DNA of 64,000 nt from Isoetes taiwanensis. Its lineage: Eukaryota > Streptophyta > Lycopodiopsida > Isoetales > Isoetaceae. The stretch spans positions 434,001 to 498,000 of the forward strand of contig JAJEKV010000241.1 in assembly GCA_021234155.1 (NCBI GenBank), read 5' to 3'. Numbering within the stretch: position 1 is the stretch's first letter; each line of letters opens with the position of its first letter. This document shows, piece by piece, positions 1-10,515 of the stretch. A program made the translations under genes and the position numbers. The notes under the pieces are model-generated. The model had not been told where the DNA came from and searched no databases. It saw only the letters and a list, made by a program, of their open reading frames with translations.

Positions 1-271
1 CTTATCAAGAAGCAATTCGTGCACTATTTCTACTTGCTCCTCCGGGTCATTTCCAACAAGGTTGGAGTATCCAAAACCTCCTCGTGGTTAGGATTGTGCC
101 TTTTAATAAACTTACGTGGAAGACCTTGTGAACCTTGAGATGGGCCGGAAGATCCAACTTGTAGGCTTGAGAGCCCACTCTCTCCAAAATCTTGAACGGA
201 CCAGCCCACCTAGGGGCAAGCTTCTTGCAGCTCCCAATCCGCAGCTTGGCTTGCTTCACCTTGATCTTCAA
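1..271 (-). pseudogene. Integrase C-terminal domain, possible start of chromodomain
   Basis: KLAPRWAGPFKILERVGSQA followed by YKLDLPAHLKVHKVFHVSLLK is the GPY/F module of gypsy integrases. After a frameshift near 75 the minus strand reads DPEEQVEIVHELLLDK, at the position where chromoviruses begin their chromodomain. The window ends there, so the chromodomain is unproven. Confidence 0.8.
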
Positions 272-300
272 CCAAATGCTATCGCCTACCTTGAACTCTC

Positions 301-1185
301 TTACGGTCCGTGTGTTTGTCGGCTACACTCTTCCGGCCGACTTCTTGCTGCGCCAATAAGTAACCCCTTACTTCTTCTACTAGCTAGCCGATATCCCCTA
401 ACATCTGGCTGGGACACTTCTACCTTGGACACGAGGGATTGTGCGGTGTCGGGGTTAAGCAATCGGTACCGTAATTTACCATGAAAGGAGACATCCGAGA
501 TGACTCCCCGCTTGGTAATCGTAGGCGATTCCACCAAGTGGATGTACTCATCCCACTTGGACCGCTTGTTCCACACATAACTTCGAAGCATATCTTCAAT
601 GATCCGGTTCGTCCTTTCCGTCTGGCCATCTGTTTGGGGATGATATGCCGTGCTCATGGAGAGCCGTCGAATGGTGCTAAAGAGATCCCGCCAAAAGGCA
701 CTCATAAACTTAGAATCTCTATCGGATATTATCTCCCGAGGCATGCCATGGAGTCCGAAAATCTCCCTTACAAATAACTTGGCAAGATCTAATGCGGTGT
801 CGGTAGTCTTGCAAGGCACAAAATGTGCCATCTTAGATAACTTATCTACGACAACCATCAATGCGTCCTTTGCCTCGAAGAGTTCTAGGGAGACCTCGTG
901 ATGAAATCCATGCTTATGACCTCCCACTTTGCATTTGGCACCCCAACGGCTCTAAAGCACTGAACAGTTGTTCCTCGCTTTGGTGCACGACATAACCGGG
1001 CAATCCCGAATATATGCAGCTATCTCCGCCTCTTCATTCTGGCCGGCGAAGTAGCTACTGAATCTTGAAATAGGTCTTCATGAAGCCAAGATGCCCCGCT
1101 ATTGGGCTGTTGTGTGTGTCATGAAGAATTAACTTCCTTACTCCCCGATGATTCGGGCACACACAACTTATGCTTGTGATACAAC
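301..1185 (-). pseudogene. Integrase zinc-binding and DDE catalytic core
   Basis: The zinc-binding H2C2 region is readable at about 1165-985 (LILHDTHNSPIAGHLGFMKT, then a CxxxC-like segment in another frame). The core shows VVVDKLSKMAHFVPCK (first Asp), REIISDRDSKFMSAFWRDLF (second Asp) and TAYHPQTDGQTERTNRIIED (Glu). After about 500 the original frame is lost. The family function is insertion of cDNA into the genome. Confidence 0.9.
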
Positions 1186-1201
1186 AAAGTTGCCTTCCTT
1201 C

Positions 1202-1721
1202 TTATAATGCTTGAAGGCTTCCCGCTCTTTGTCTGCATTCGGCTTCCTTGGAAAGACTTTCCCATACCTCCTTGAAGTCCACATCCGCTGGCAAGGACTC
1301 TTCAATCTTCTTGCCAAACTCACTCGAAGAGTGGAAATCGTGATTACAATGTCGCCCTTGTCCGAAATGGTCTCCGGAGAGGGCATCCGCTACAACATTA
1401 AGGTTACCGGGCTTATATACAATATCAAAATCATACTCCTCAAGGAATTCCATCCACCTCCTTTGCCTTAAGTTGAGGAGTGGCTGGGTGAAGAGATATC
1501 TTGAAGGCTCGTGATCGTGATCCAACTCAAACTTCCTTCCCAAAGCAGATAATGCCTCCATATCCTCAATGCCCCGACAATGGCTAGCAGCTCCCGATCA
1601 TGGGTTGGGTAGCGTTGCTCGGGCCGTTCATCTTCTTCGAAGTCGTAGGCGACTACCCTTCCTTCTTACATCAAGATCGCTCGTTGCTATCTTGCTTGCA
1701 TCCGTTGCTACCAACTTATCT
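1202..1721 (-). pseudogene. Retrotransposon RNase H domain
   Basis: After the RT, the minus strand gives VAYDFEEDERPEQRYPTHDR followed by ELLAIVGAL in one frame and then LFTQPLLNLRQRRWMEFLEEYDFDIVYKPG followed by NVVADALSG, the typical end of the gypsy RNase H with the last catalytic Asp in ADALS. A frame change lies near 1560. It would remove RNA from the RNA/DNA hybrid. Confidence 0.88.
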
Positions 1722-2650
1722 TTACTGGTAGGAGAACAAGCAGTCCGGTGTTGTTGTTAAGGCCTCCTTAAGCTTCTCAAAAGAAGCTTGGACTTTCTCT
1801 AGCCAATGGCTGGTCCAATCCTTAATCTTGTTGGCCTTAGTGAGGTCCGACAGAGGGGACGCCCATTTAGCAAAGTCCTTGACGAACTTTCTGTAATATC
1901 CCGCCAATCCGAGAAAGCTTCTTACTTCTGCCACATTCCTTGGAGCTGGCCAATCAACTATTGCCTCAATCTTAGATGGATCTGTGGAGATTCCCTCGGA
2001 TGATACCAAATACTCCACTCGGCCTGTTGCAAAGTGGCACTTAGAGAGCTTCCCATACAACTGATGACGTCTCAACTTCTCCAACACTTTCCTGAGATGC
2101 TGACAATGCTCCTCAAGGGACTTGCTGTAGATTAGGATGTCGTCGAAGAAGACGATAACAAACTCATCCAAGAAGTCTCTGAAGATGTCGTTCATGAGGG
2201 CGATAAACGTTCGTGGAGCCGCTCGATAATCCAAAGGGCATTACCATCAGAACTCAAAATGACCATACCGCTGCTTCCGAAAGCGGCCTTATGGATATCC
2301 TCTTCTTTTATTCTTATCGATGGTATCCCCGATCTCAAATCAATTTTAGAGAATACCTTTGCTCCTTGTAGCTGATCCATTAGGTCATCTGCCCTTGGCA
2401 ATGCATACTTATTCTTTATCGTCTGCTTATTGAGCTGGCGATAGTCTATGCACATTCTTAAGCTCCCATCTTTCTTCTTCACAAAGAGTATAGGTGCCCC
2501 GAAAGGAGACACACTTGCTCTTATAAATCCAAGCTCGAGCAATTCCTGAAGCTGCTTCTTGAGCTCAATCAATTCTGGGGTGCTCATTCTATATGGTGCC
2601 TTCATCGGTAGGCTTTTCAGATCCCGAGCCAATGTGATCTCACATTCCAC
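1722..2650 (-). pseudogene. Ty3/gypsy reverse transcriptase
   Basis: Motifs in order are [49 protein letters not shown], then after a frameshift (about 2190-2260, where the expected MPFGLTNAP region is garbled) [20 protein letters not shown] with the catalytic FFDD, and [19 protein letters not shown] plus [20 protein letters not shown]. The length fits the family. The frame break makes this copy inactive. Confidence 0.93.
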
Positions 2651-2654
2651 ACCT

Positions 2655-3401
2655 CTATAAGGTGGTATTTGCGGATTTCATCCGAAATACATCCTTGAAC
2701 TCTGAAATAAGCCTTGCTATTTGCTTGGGCAACTGATTCCCCTTTGGGTCACTTCCCTCTTGCTTGCCTGGCTCAACTGATTCCATCCTCAAGATGTAGT
2801 CCATCTTATTCCTTTCTATAGTCTTCCTTAGTTGCTTCAAAGAAATACACTGCATAGGAGAATCTAGCTTCTTACCTTTCACTATCAATTTGCTGCCGTC
2901 TGGTGCCGTCATGATGACTTCATTCCGGTCGCAATCAATGATGGCTTTGGCTGGTTTCAAAAATTCCATCCCTACTATCAGATCATATCTTCCGATATCC
3001 ATGACTTCCGCTCCCATCGGCCACTTAGCCCTACTAAGGTCTATATCAAAGGTGATCCTCCTCCCCTTAGTGTGCCGAATGGCGCCGTTTGCCATCGCTA
3101 CTGGCCTTGGCTTGGACTTCAATACCTTGTTCTTCATTAGAGCAGCCAATCTAGGAGATGCAAAATTATGAGAGCTACCTGTATCTATGAGGACTACATA
3201 TGGATTACTATCTATCATCCCATCAGCCGCGATGACAGTCGACTGATTCTCTATATCACCTGTCTCAATGTTTGCACATATATGGCACTCACCATCTATG
3301 AAGTCCTGGGCCTCCCGCTGGTCGTCGTCCTCGTCCGCTTCTGTTGGGGAGTCCCAATCCAAAAGTTCTCGCCAAAGTATTTTGCATGACCGAATGGGCA
3401 A
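2655..3401 (-). pseudogene. Retropepsin-type aspartic protease
   Basis: The open stretch has the catalytic motif VVLIDTGSSHNFASPRLA (Asp-Thr-Gly-Ser), the flap-side segment ANGAIRHTKGRRITFDIDL and the C-terminal YDLIVGMEFLKPAKAIIDCD, the usual gypsy protease pattern. The tail [10 protein letters not shown] leads into the RT region. The domain itself looks complete; frames change at both ends. It would process the Gag-Pol polyprotein. Confidence 0.88.
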
Positions 3402-3830
3402 TCATGCGTTCGTGCCCCGGCTGGAAGCACTGAAACATAGCTTTTTCTCAATGCATTCATCTCTTCTCCTTCGGGCAGATCGGGCTGGAGACGCTTTAAG
3501 AGCACCGCCGATGCATTCCGTGGCTTTACGGTCCCCAAAAGCTTTGTTTCGACCCTTACCTTCTTTGCGACTCGATGATGGTGTAGGCTGATTGATTTAC
3601 CCTCCGATATTGCCCCCGCGATCTTTTTGAACTCTTACCCCCGAAAAGTTGGATGTTTCTCTGCTTTGGAGTTCTTTGGTGCCTCTTCCAAACTTATAGC
3701 TTTATCTTCGCCTCAGAATCGACTTGGGGTTGATTGCTCTAACAAGCCTCTTGATATTGCTGTTCAACCCCTCAATGTAAGTATCCACGGCTTGCCTCTC
3801 ACGAGACTCGGGGAACATGCAGACCGAGCC
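3402..3830 (-). pseudogene. gag C-terminus with damaged CCHC zinc knuckle
   Basis: Around 3390-3445 the minus strand reads FQCFQPGHER in one frame and THDCPFGHAKYFGENFW in the next. Together they make a CX2CX4HX4C nucleocapsid knuckle split by a one-base indel, with the first cysteine position lost. Upstream (3500-3800) is basic and broken. In the intact family it binds RNA. Confidence 0.65.
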
Positions 3831-4654
3831 TCATAAATTCTTGGTATACTTAGCCACCGATAAGCTACCCCGATTCAACCTCGTAAAACCGCTGAATCGT
3901 CTACTAGTATGAGACCTTGGCACATAGTGCTTGCGGAAAGCCTTGCTGAAGGTCTTAAACCTGCAATTGTTCCTCTTCAGCTTGTTGGACTTAGCATATC
4001 CCTTCCACCAGATCCTTGCCGGTCCAATAAGGTTAGCTGTAGCAACTTTCCCTATGTCCTTGTCTTTCATACCGTATGAGTTGCCAAATTCTTCCATTTC
4101 ATCAAGCCATGCTTCAGCCTCCATGCACGATCTGTCTTTCCCGAGAACCGGCCGAAGCTTCCTTGTCTTCCATACATTGCTCATAGCACTATCCACCTTT
4201 TTCTCGATAGTCATCTGTCTTTCTTGCTCTTTTCCTTGCTTTAGGTGTGCCCGACTGACTGTCGGAGCCAGAGCTGTCCTCACTGGAAGAGCTATCCGAT
4301 GAGCCGGAGCTAGATGATGATGGACTCCTGGTTCTCCTCTTCCTTCTCCTATCCCCCGACGTTCCCTGGTTTGCCCTCCCCTTCCGGGCTGAGGGACTTC
4401 GCCACCACGGGAAAACAAGGTGGAGGTGGAGGACCATCTTCTGTGCATTCATGAGAGGTGTCGCCCAGCTTGATGAGATGTTGCATTTGGTTCCTCATCC
4501 GCACCAACCTTGCGTTGATCGCCTCGGTGACATATCCCCGCTCAAAATCTTCTTGTTCTCTCGCCAAACAAGTTCCTTGGTACCCAATTGCGGGTCGGTG
4601 CCTGGTCTTGAGATCCCGTGACTTGAGTTCCTTGTCGCAAGGATTGATCATCAA
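3831..4654 (-). pseudogene. gag: gag capsid domain
   Basis: The stretch AEAWLDEMEEFGNSYGMKDK...IGPARIWWKGY...FSKAFRKHYVPRSHTSRR is the classic plant retrotransposon gag capsid domain, in the order helix, AxxWW-like turn (ARIWWKGY), and the F..F...Y.P motif. The N-terminal part (4349-4654) reads in another frame and contains MRNQMQHLIKLG, also typical of gag. At least one frameshift separates the two. Capsid assembly around the element RNA is the family function. Confidence 0.85.
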
Positions 4655-4850
4655 TACATTTTATTTGGGTTAGATGTTGATCAATTTTACTTGCAATTGA
4701 ATTATCTTTAGTTATAAGAAATCATACAAAGCCTTACATTGACAAAACAGGTTAATAGTCATTAATACATAAGGATTACATGATAAGGTAGATATATCTT
4801 AGCATAATGGGTACGTAAACATTTAGCACAAAACTTAAAAAAATTCACAA

Positions 4851-6470
4851 TTATTCGCTGGCCTCCCGAAAAGCCCTGAAGAAGTTCTTGACATCCCTGA
4901 ATCGGAGGCCTTTGCCGAGGTTGCGCAAGATGTTCCTCGTCGATCTTCCTTCAAGTGCTCGGGCCATCTCCGGTTCAGGAAGTTTCCGGTTGTTGCTGCT
5001 ACCATGAAAGTGTTAAGCGCCCCTAAGGTGCCCTCCTCGCGAAAGTCGAGGCAATGGGAGCTGACCGCCTGTTGAAAAGAATGATGTGATCGGCATGGGC
5101 GTTATATCTTCGAAAGTGCTGCCCAAGCCCCAAAGTGCTATGAGAAGTGCCACGGATTCTTCCCCTTGGGCTGAACTCCTTGTGGAAGACTATCATTTGC
5201 CCTTGGTCGAGGGCTGGAAGATAGTAGCGGCGTCGCGGTGCCCTTCCCTACGCCTGCGATCAAGGTGCCCTTCCTCCGAAGCCGCTTTCACCGTGAGGCA
5301 TCCACCGCCATCGTCTTCATGATCCCTCCACATCTTTGGTTGCATTGTCCGTTGATGCCGCTGGACCCTTCCCCTCATGCTCCCTCGCTCGAACCGGTTC
5401 GGCTTGAGCTTGGGCCCTTCCCTCGGTTTGTAGAGTGTGCTCAGATCTGCTGGAACTCCTCCTCCGAGATGATAGGTTCCCGGGCCGCCGATAGATCTCC
5501 CTTATTCGCCGATAGGTCGCTATGTCCGACATTGTCTCCCCAAAGATAAGAGTGTCTCTCCGCCAGCTCCCTTGGAATCTCCCGGGTATGAGTAGTCAAT
5601 GAGGTCTGTGGTTTTCCCGGTGTGCTATCATGCCCAAGAGCTCGCCGATTCGAAGACCCCTGCTCCTCGACAAGAGGACAAGTTGAGGATGTCATTCGCA
5701 AAATGTACTCCTCCCCCGCCGATGACTATCGGTGACAAAGCCGTGATGCCGACCGGTGGGTCGGTAGTTTTGTTCTCACGCCGTCGCCATGCCTCAACGC
5801 ATACCTCAAGATTCTTGTTGCCTCCCCGCTCTCCCATTCTCGGGTTCTCGCTCCCCTAGCTGCTCGTAGTCTTCATGGATCTGCAGAGATGGTGCCCCCG
5901 ACGCCGTGCCATAGTATTCGTGTAGGCAGAGGACTCTATATTCAGGATTTGATCTTGGGCCCCACGGGTATCAAGTGGGCTAAGTCTAAGGGCTGAACAG
6001 AGGGTTCCCCTACTTTGTTGATTGACTTATAGTGCATGAAGAGGGCAAGGGTCGCCCTGGAGATGAAAGGTACCTATGCCTATTATGTCCGCAGGTCATG
6101 TAATCGGGCATGGTCCTAGTCCTATCCCATAGTCGCTTCTTGCCTTTGATCCCGCCAACTCTCGACCTAAGGCTTGGGTAAGTGTCTCAAGAGAAACCCG
6201 ATTCCCTCCCCTAGGAGGCGCCTAACTTCCCAAGGGACTCGCCTGGTCATATTGGCACATAATGTCCGTAGTAGGGTGTTCTAGTCAAGGTTGCATGAAG
6301 ATCAAACAAGTGATCAAACACGTAGAAGGCTTGATCTACGTGAAGCCGATGGATATGGCTTGCAAAGATTGTACATCATCTCTCGGTTGCCGGGTGCCAT
6401 TGAGCGTGCAAGGGTGTAGAAAATGGCTTGCAAGGATCGGTGGAGGTTCGTAAAATCGCCTAAGGGGTGG
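4851..6470 (-). pseudogene. Unidentified second ORF of the gypsy element, broken
   Basis: On the minus strand, protein-like segments follow each other in changing frames: FYVFDHLFDLHATL (about 6345), LETLTQALGRELAG (about 6175), ATLALFMHYKSINKVGEP then LDLAHLIPVGPKI (about 6055-5965), YRVLCLHEYYGTASGAPSLQ (about 5940-5885), a Glu/Arg/Gln-rich middle (5700-5200), and a C-terminus ILRNLGKGLRFRDVKNFFRA ending at TAA 4853-4851. The segments are collinear, which points to one ancestral ORF of roughly 500 codons inactivated by indels. No family is recognised; a plant transposon-type accessory or gag-like N-terminal protein is possible. It sits between the H3-like ORF and gag. Confidence 0.45.
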
Positions 6471-7206
6471 GAGCGCTCAGAGAAGGAAAAATGGCAAATG
6501 GGACCTATTTTTATAGACTATGGGTGACCTCGAGGTTCAGGCAAAAAGGTGCCTACCTAAGACGGCCTTTGGTTCTATGGCTCGGTGTCCAAATGAACTA
6601 CCATGAAGTGCAATCCTAAGCAAAACAAGGCAAGAAACACTACATGGCAATTTATTTGATCAAATTTGGTTGATTTGGGTCAAAAAATGGCCTGACCGGG
6701 GTGAATCACACGGATGGCCTCCTCATGTCACGGGACGCAGACGCGTTTGGCTTGTTCTCACCCAGTTGGTTGGCTGCTTTTGGGCCAATTTTTGGTCATT
6801 TCTGGGAATTTAAAGATGCTAACATGGCTAATTGGGTCGATTCTAAGCTAACTAGCAACTTATTTTGAGCATAACTGACATCTAAAAGCATAATTTTGGG
6901 GGTAGGTGAATGAATCACAACGCCAACGACCACGTCCTTGGACGCAGAGGCCATTATGTGGTCTCACCCGACTCGCCCAATTTTTAGCATTTTTGATGAT
7001 TTTTTGCCAAAATTTTGTTGTAGTCATGATTTCTAGGGTGTTTCTAGACATGCTATGAAGAATTCTACCACAATTGGGTTCTATTTCCTATATTTCAAGC
7101 ATACAATATTTTTTTCTAATTTACAGAGGGAAAGTAACTTTTATATTAATAAGAAACGCAATTACATGGAAGTTTCTCTTCTAACAAAATTTACAAAATT
7201 TGAGGC
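6471..7206. other. Spacer between H3-like ORF and second ORF
   Basis: No gene is visible. Two diverged copies of an about 120-bp segment lie at about 6695-6810 and 6905-7000; both contain GGACGCAGA, TCTCACCC and GCCCAATTTTT at matching spacing. The AT-rich stretch 7080-7200 directly follows the H3-like stop codon and could be its 3' untranslated region. Confidence 0.45.
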
Positions 7207-8298
7207 CTAAGGCCTCTCTCTGCGAATCCTCCGTGCTAAGTGAATATCCTTGGGCATAAGGGTAACTCTCTTAGCATGGATAGCTAGAGGTTCCCCTTCC
7301 TCAAGAGCTGGACCAGCTCGCCGGAAGCCTCTTGCGGGGCCGGGTCATTAGAGGGGTAACCCTATAATCGGGTCCGAACTGCTGCAACACCTCTCTAAGG
7401 AGACGCTCGAAGGGCCTTCCTTATCGGAGATTCGTGCACATCCGGAAGTGCCGAATCTCCCTAAACACCCAAGGCATTTTGCCGTTAGGCCCGTGGTGAA
7501 CCCTCTTGGGTTTTTCCGCCTAGGTGGGGGTGGCTTGGGCTGGTTCTTCTTTTTGCTTCCTCCACAACGCTATTTGGACCTCTGGCGGCAATACCACTCA
7601 TTGTACCTCGCCCAAACGAAGGTACTCCTTGTATGCCACCATCTTCCGCTTAAACTTCGCCCGGTCCCTCTTTGAGCTTGAATGCCCGCCTCCCCTACCT
7701 TTTGCTTCTTCACCTCCTTAGGTGGATTCGGCCCACTTAGGGTAGGGTGGCCTCGCGTCGGGGTCCTGCTGCCCCTCCTCCTCCTCTTCCTCCACTTGTG
7801 GCTCCTCCTCCCGTGGGGGCTCTTCAACCGGCCCGGTCCGGTGAGGCCGTCGTTCCTTCTCTTCGTCGCCTTTCTTGCTCCCTCGGCTCCTTTCAGCTCC
7901 CCACTTCTTTTCGGCGACCCTCTCCTCACAGCCACTCCTGACTTTTTTCCTTCCCCTTCTTTTTGGGCCTTTGAAGGGGCCGGCTTCTTCTGGGTCTCGG
8001 TGGTGGTGCTGCTCCTCCACTGTTCTTCAACTTTGTTCCTCCACCTCGATTGTGCGAGGCCCGGTGGCGCGACTTCGTCCGTTCTTTGTGTTCTGCAGGC
8101 GAGGGGCTGCTCTTGGGGCTGCTCGGCATCATGAAAGCTACTCGTGCGGCTAGCTGCTGCTGCTGCTTGAGGCGATTCCTCGCCTCCGGGCTTCGGGCCG
8201 AAGGTGCTCGGGAACTTTCTTCACGTCTTGACCGCTGCTAGGCCATATAGAGAGGGGGGGCCGCCAAACTTCCTAGCTGTTTGTTTGGTGCGTGCCAT
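7207..8298 (-). pseudogene. Histone H3-like protein carried by the retrotransposon (degraded)
   Basis: The ORF starts ATG at 8298 and its first ten residues, MARTKQTARK, equal the start of canonical H3. The same frame then runs open to 7570 except for a TGA at codon 26, and encodes about 230 residues rich in Lys, Arg, Glu, Pro and Ser, ending with an aromatic segment (RWWHTRSTFVWARYNEWY). After a frameshift near 7575 comes the histone fold: KPKR..., FREIRHF (H3: LREIRKY), PFERLLREV (H3: PFQRLVREI), [11 protein letters not shown] (H3: QEASEAYLVGL), then [19 protein letters not shown] followed by IRRERP and TAG at 7209-7207, nearly identical to the H3 C-terminus. Further lesions are a TAG at 7522-7520, small indels near 7425 (IRK is readable in the shifted frame where H3 has IRK), and frameshifts near 7330 and 7287. 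The full product would be about 363 residues against 136 for H3, the excess lying in the tail. It would act in chromatin. It lies in sense orientation between PBS and gag. Confidence 0.92.
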
Positions 8299-8858
8299 AT
8301 CTTGTGGTTCGGGAAATGGGTGACGAAGGTAGGAAAGCAAGAGAGAGGTGAAGGTGAAGGGTTGGAGAGAGAGAATGAGGTGTCGATATTTAAAAAAGGA
8401 GGGTCCCGGGAATATTCTCCTACCATAATTACCCCTATTTATTAGCCCCCCTTATTAATTACACCATATTTAGCAATTATTTAACTATTAATGTATAAAT
8501 TAAACCTATATTAATTAATATTATACCTTAAATTTTCGAATTTTTCTAATGGTTTGAAGTGCTAATTATGAATTGCTTTCATTTTTCACGGGTCTCCGAT
8601 TGGCATGATTCTTCGACCCATTTTAGGTGAAACTTGATGCAGATGCACAATTTTCACTCCAAATTTACTAGAAGATGAGTTTGACTCACTCAACTTTCGT
8701 CTAACACTTAACCTAAGTCCTGACCCACTACCTAGGAGAAAAATTTTTCCCCCATTTTCGCGGTTCGATGGTGGAAATGTTTATTTCACACCCCTATAGG
8801 CCTGTTAGACTACTTTATGGTTATGGTTAGTGCTAGTTCTTGGTCAACCAAGAACATC
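8299..8858 (-). other. Untranslated leader between PBS and first ORF
   Basis: This about 560-bp stretch between PBS and the H3-like ORF has no convincing coding frame. The part next to the ORF (8400-8560) is strongly AT-rich, the rest mixed. It presumably holds the element leader and packaging signal, but no motif can be pointed to. Confidence 0.5.
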
Positions 8859-8870
8859 GCTCTGATACCA
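8859..8870 (-). other. Primer binding site, initiator tRNA-Met
   Basis: On the minus strand these 12 bases read TGGTATCAGAGC, the standard plant PBS complementary to the 3' end of initiator tRNA-Met. It sits one base inside the LTR edge, which fixes both the LTR boundary and the direction of the element. Confidence 0.93.
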
Positions 8871-10250
8871 TTGTGACGCTCCCTGCTAAACATACGGCAT
8901 CCACCGACACCCGGCAGAAATCCCCCATCCCGGCTCAACAACCATCGGACGGGCCCCCGTCTACCCGCACTCCGAGGTGACCCTTAGTGCGGGGAGGGAA
9001 CACGAAGGTGTCTTGCGCGCCCTTCCCCTATGGGCTCCTATAACAGCGGAAGCGATAACACGTCAGAACTAGCATCAAACGTATACAAATACTACCTCGA
9101 AGGGTAGTGTATCACACATATACCAATACGAAGATGATAAGCACAACCGTGAAACATGAGAGCTCCTACCCCGGCTCAGACTCATAAGGAGGATGACCCA
9201 ATCGCCTAGGCCTCAAGATAGAACAGACCGAGTCATGGCGATGGCGAGGGCTGGCATAGAACAATGGCTAGGGTTGACCACTCCATCCGCCCCTCCTGTG
9301 CATACTTTGCAGATGGGCTAAATCAGGCTCTGACAGGACTCTAGCCTTCCGGATACGCAATCCCATGGTATCACCCATCGGGACTACTCCAAAGTTGCAT
9401 CTCCCCGGGTCCGATGAGGCGGGGAAGGGTTGCATCTCCCCTTCCCGTGATCTAGAGGTGCCGGGTATGCTAGAGAATCGTGGCGACACACGATTCGTAC
9501 CCGACTGAACCCCCCAAAACGAGAGCCAAGCCGACACTTGCAGCTCTCGAGAGGCAGGGCGACACCATTGCCCCAGGAGGTGTCGGACCCATGCTCGGCC
9601 CACACGAAGTGACCGACCATAAGCCTAGCCCACTATGGGATCCCCCGAAGCCCCCACTCGGCAGGGATCCTCCCTCCACTTTCCCTCTAGTCCCGTTGTA
9701 TGGTGCTGAGTCATATCATAGCCTCTATAGCCTGGTGGGCTCCTATGCACAGGCCGCAACTAATAGGAACTAAGGGATCTACTCTAGGAGCATACTACAT
9801 ATGGCTCTAGGTCTCTACCCCCCTTCCCAATACAAGAGGAGCAAACATGATCAACCATCATCACATAATCATCACATCATGAGAATAATCATAAGAAGAA
9901 CATCTTAACCTAATCATACAACTAACTAATGGTTAGGGTTCCTTGATTAGGGTTCAAGATGTTGAATATGGGTTCTAGGATGGCTCTACTCTAGATACAA
10001 GATACTAGCACATCTGGAATGCTAATTCCAGATGAGCTATCACAACTACTATCCTACATACCTGCTCCTGAAGCTCTCCCTCCAGATCCGTGTGCCTCCA
10101 TGGTCTCCGACTCACGAGATGCCGCTCCTACTCCAAGAACGAGTCTACCCTGCTGGGGCTGCTGCACCAGTCTATGCCACAGCAAACGATGTTCGAAACG
10201 GGGTTTCGAACGAGTAGGTGAGTCTCTGGGTGCTAGGGCTGGAAAGAGGT

Positions 10251-10277
10251 CTAGGGTTAGGGTTTATGCCTATATAA
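10251..10277 (-). promoter_or_regulatory. LTR TATA-like box with adjacent telo-box motif
   Basis: On the minus strand a TTATATA stretch (10271-10277) lies about 240 nt inside the LTR, followed 6 nt downstream by AAACCCTAACCCTAG (10251-10265), which contains the plant telo-box AAACCCTA. The second LTR at 39205-39240 keeps the telo-box-like stretch. Telo-boxes near start sites are known in plant ribosomal-protein and cell-cycle genes and as Polycomb recruitment sites. Use as the retrotransposon promoter is inferred. Confidence 0.5.
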
Positions 10278-10461
10278 GTTAGGTCCACCTAGGATGCCAC
10301 GTGGCACCAATCGGGTGAGTCCTGTGTGGCGGTGCCCCAATAGGTTAAGGCCACGTGGATAATGGCTTAACCTATGGTTGGCTAAGTTATGAGAATAACT
10401 TAGCCATGCCCCCTAGTGCCACAACCTATGGTATACAAGGCTATGAAGATAGACTTGTATA

Positions 10462-10515
10462 GTGACGGATCCAGGAATATACGTATTTATGACGTATATT
10501 CCCCTGGACCGTCAC
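10462..10515. repeat. Terminal inverted repeat hairpin at the LTR 5' end
   Basis: The arms GTGACGGATCCAGGAATATA (10462 onward) and the complement of TATATTCCCCTGGACCGTCAC (ending 10515) pair with one mismatch and small bulges around a short loop. The same structure is at 39421-39474 and, diverged, at about 27166-27218. It makes the first 54 nt of U3 a snapback whose inner arm repeats the LTR end. Confidence 0.8.

Noticed and set aside
7682-8134. 150-codon plus-strand frame opposite the H3-like ORF
   Set aside because: GC-rich shadow of the real minus-strand frame; only Pro/Leu/Ser low complexity.
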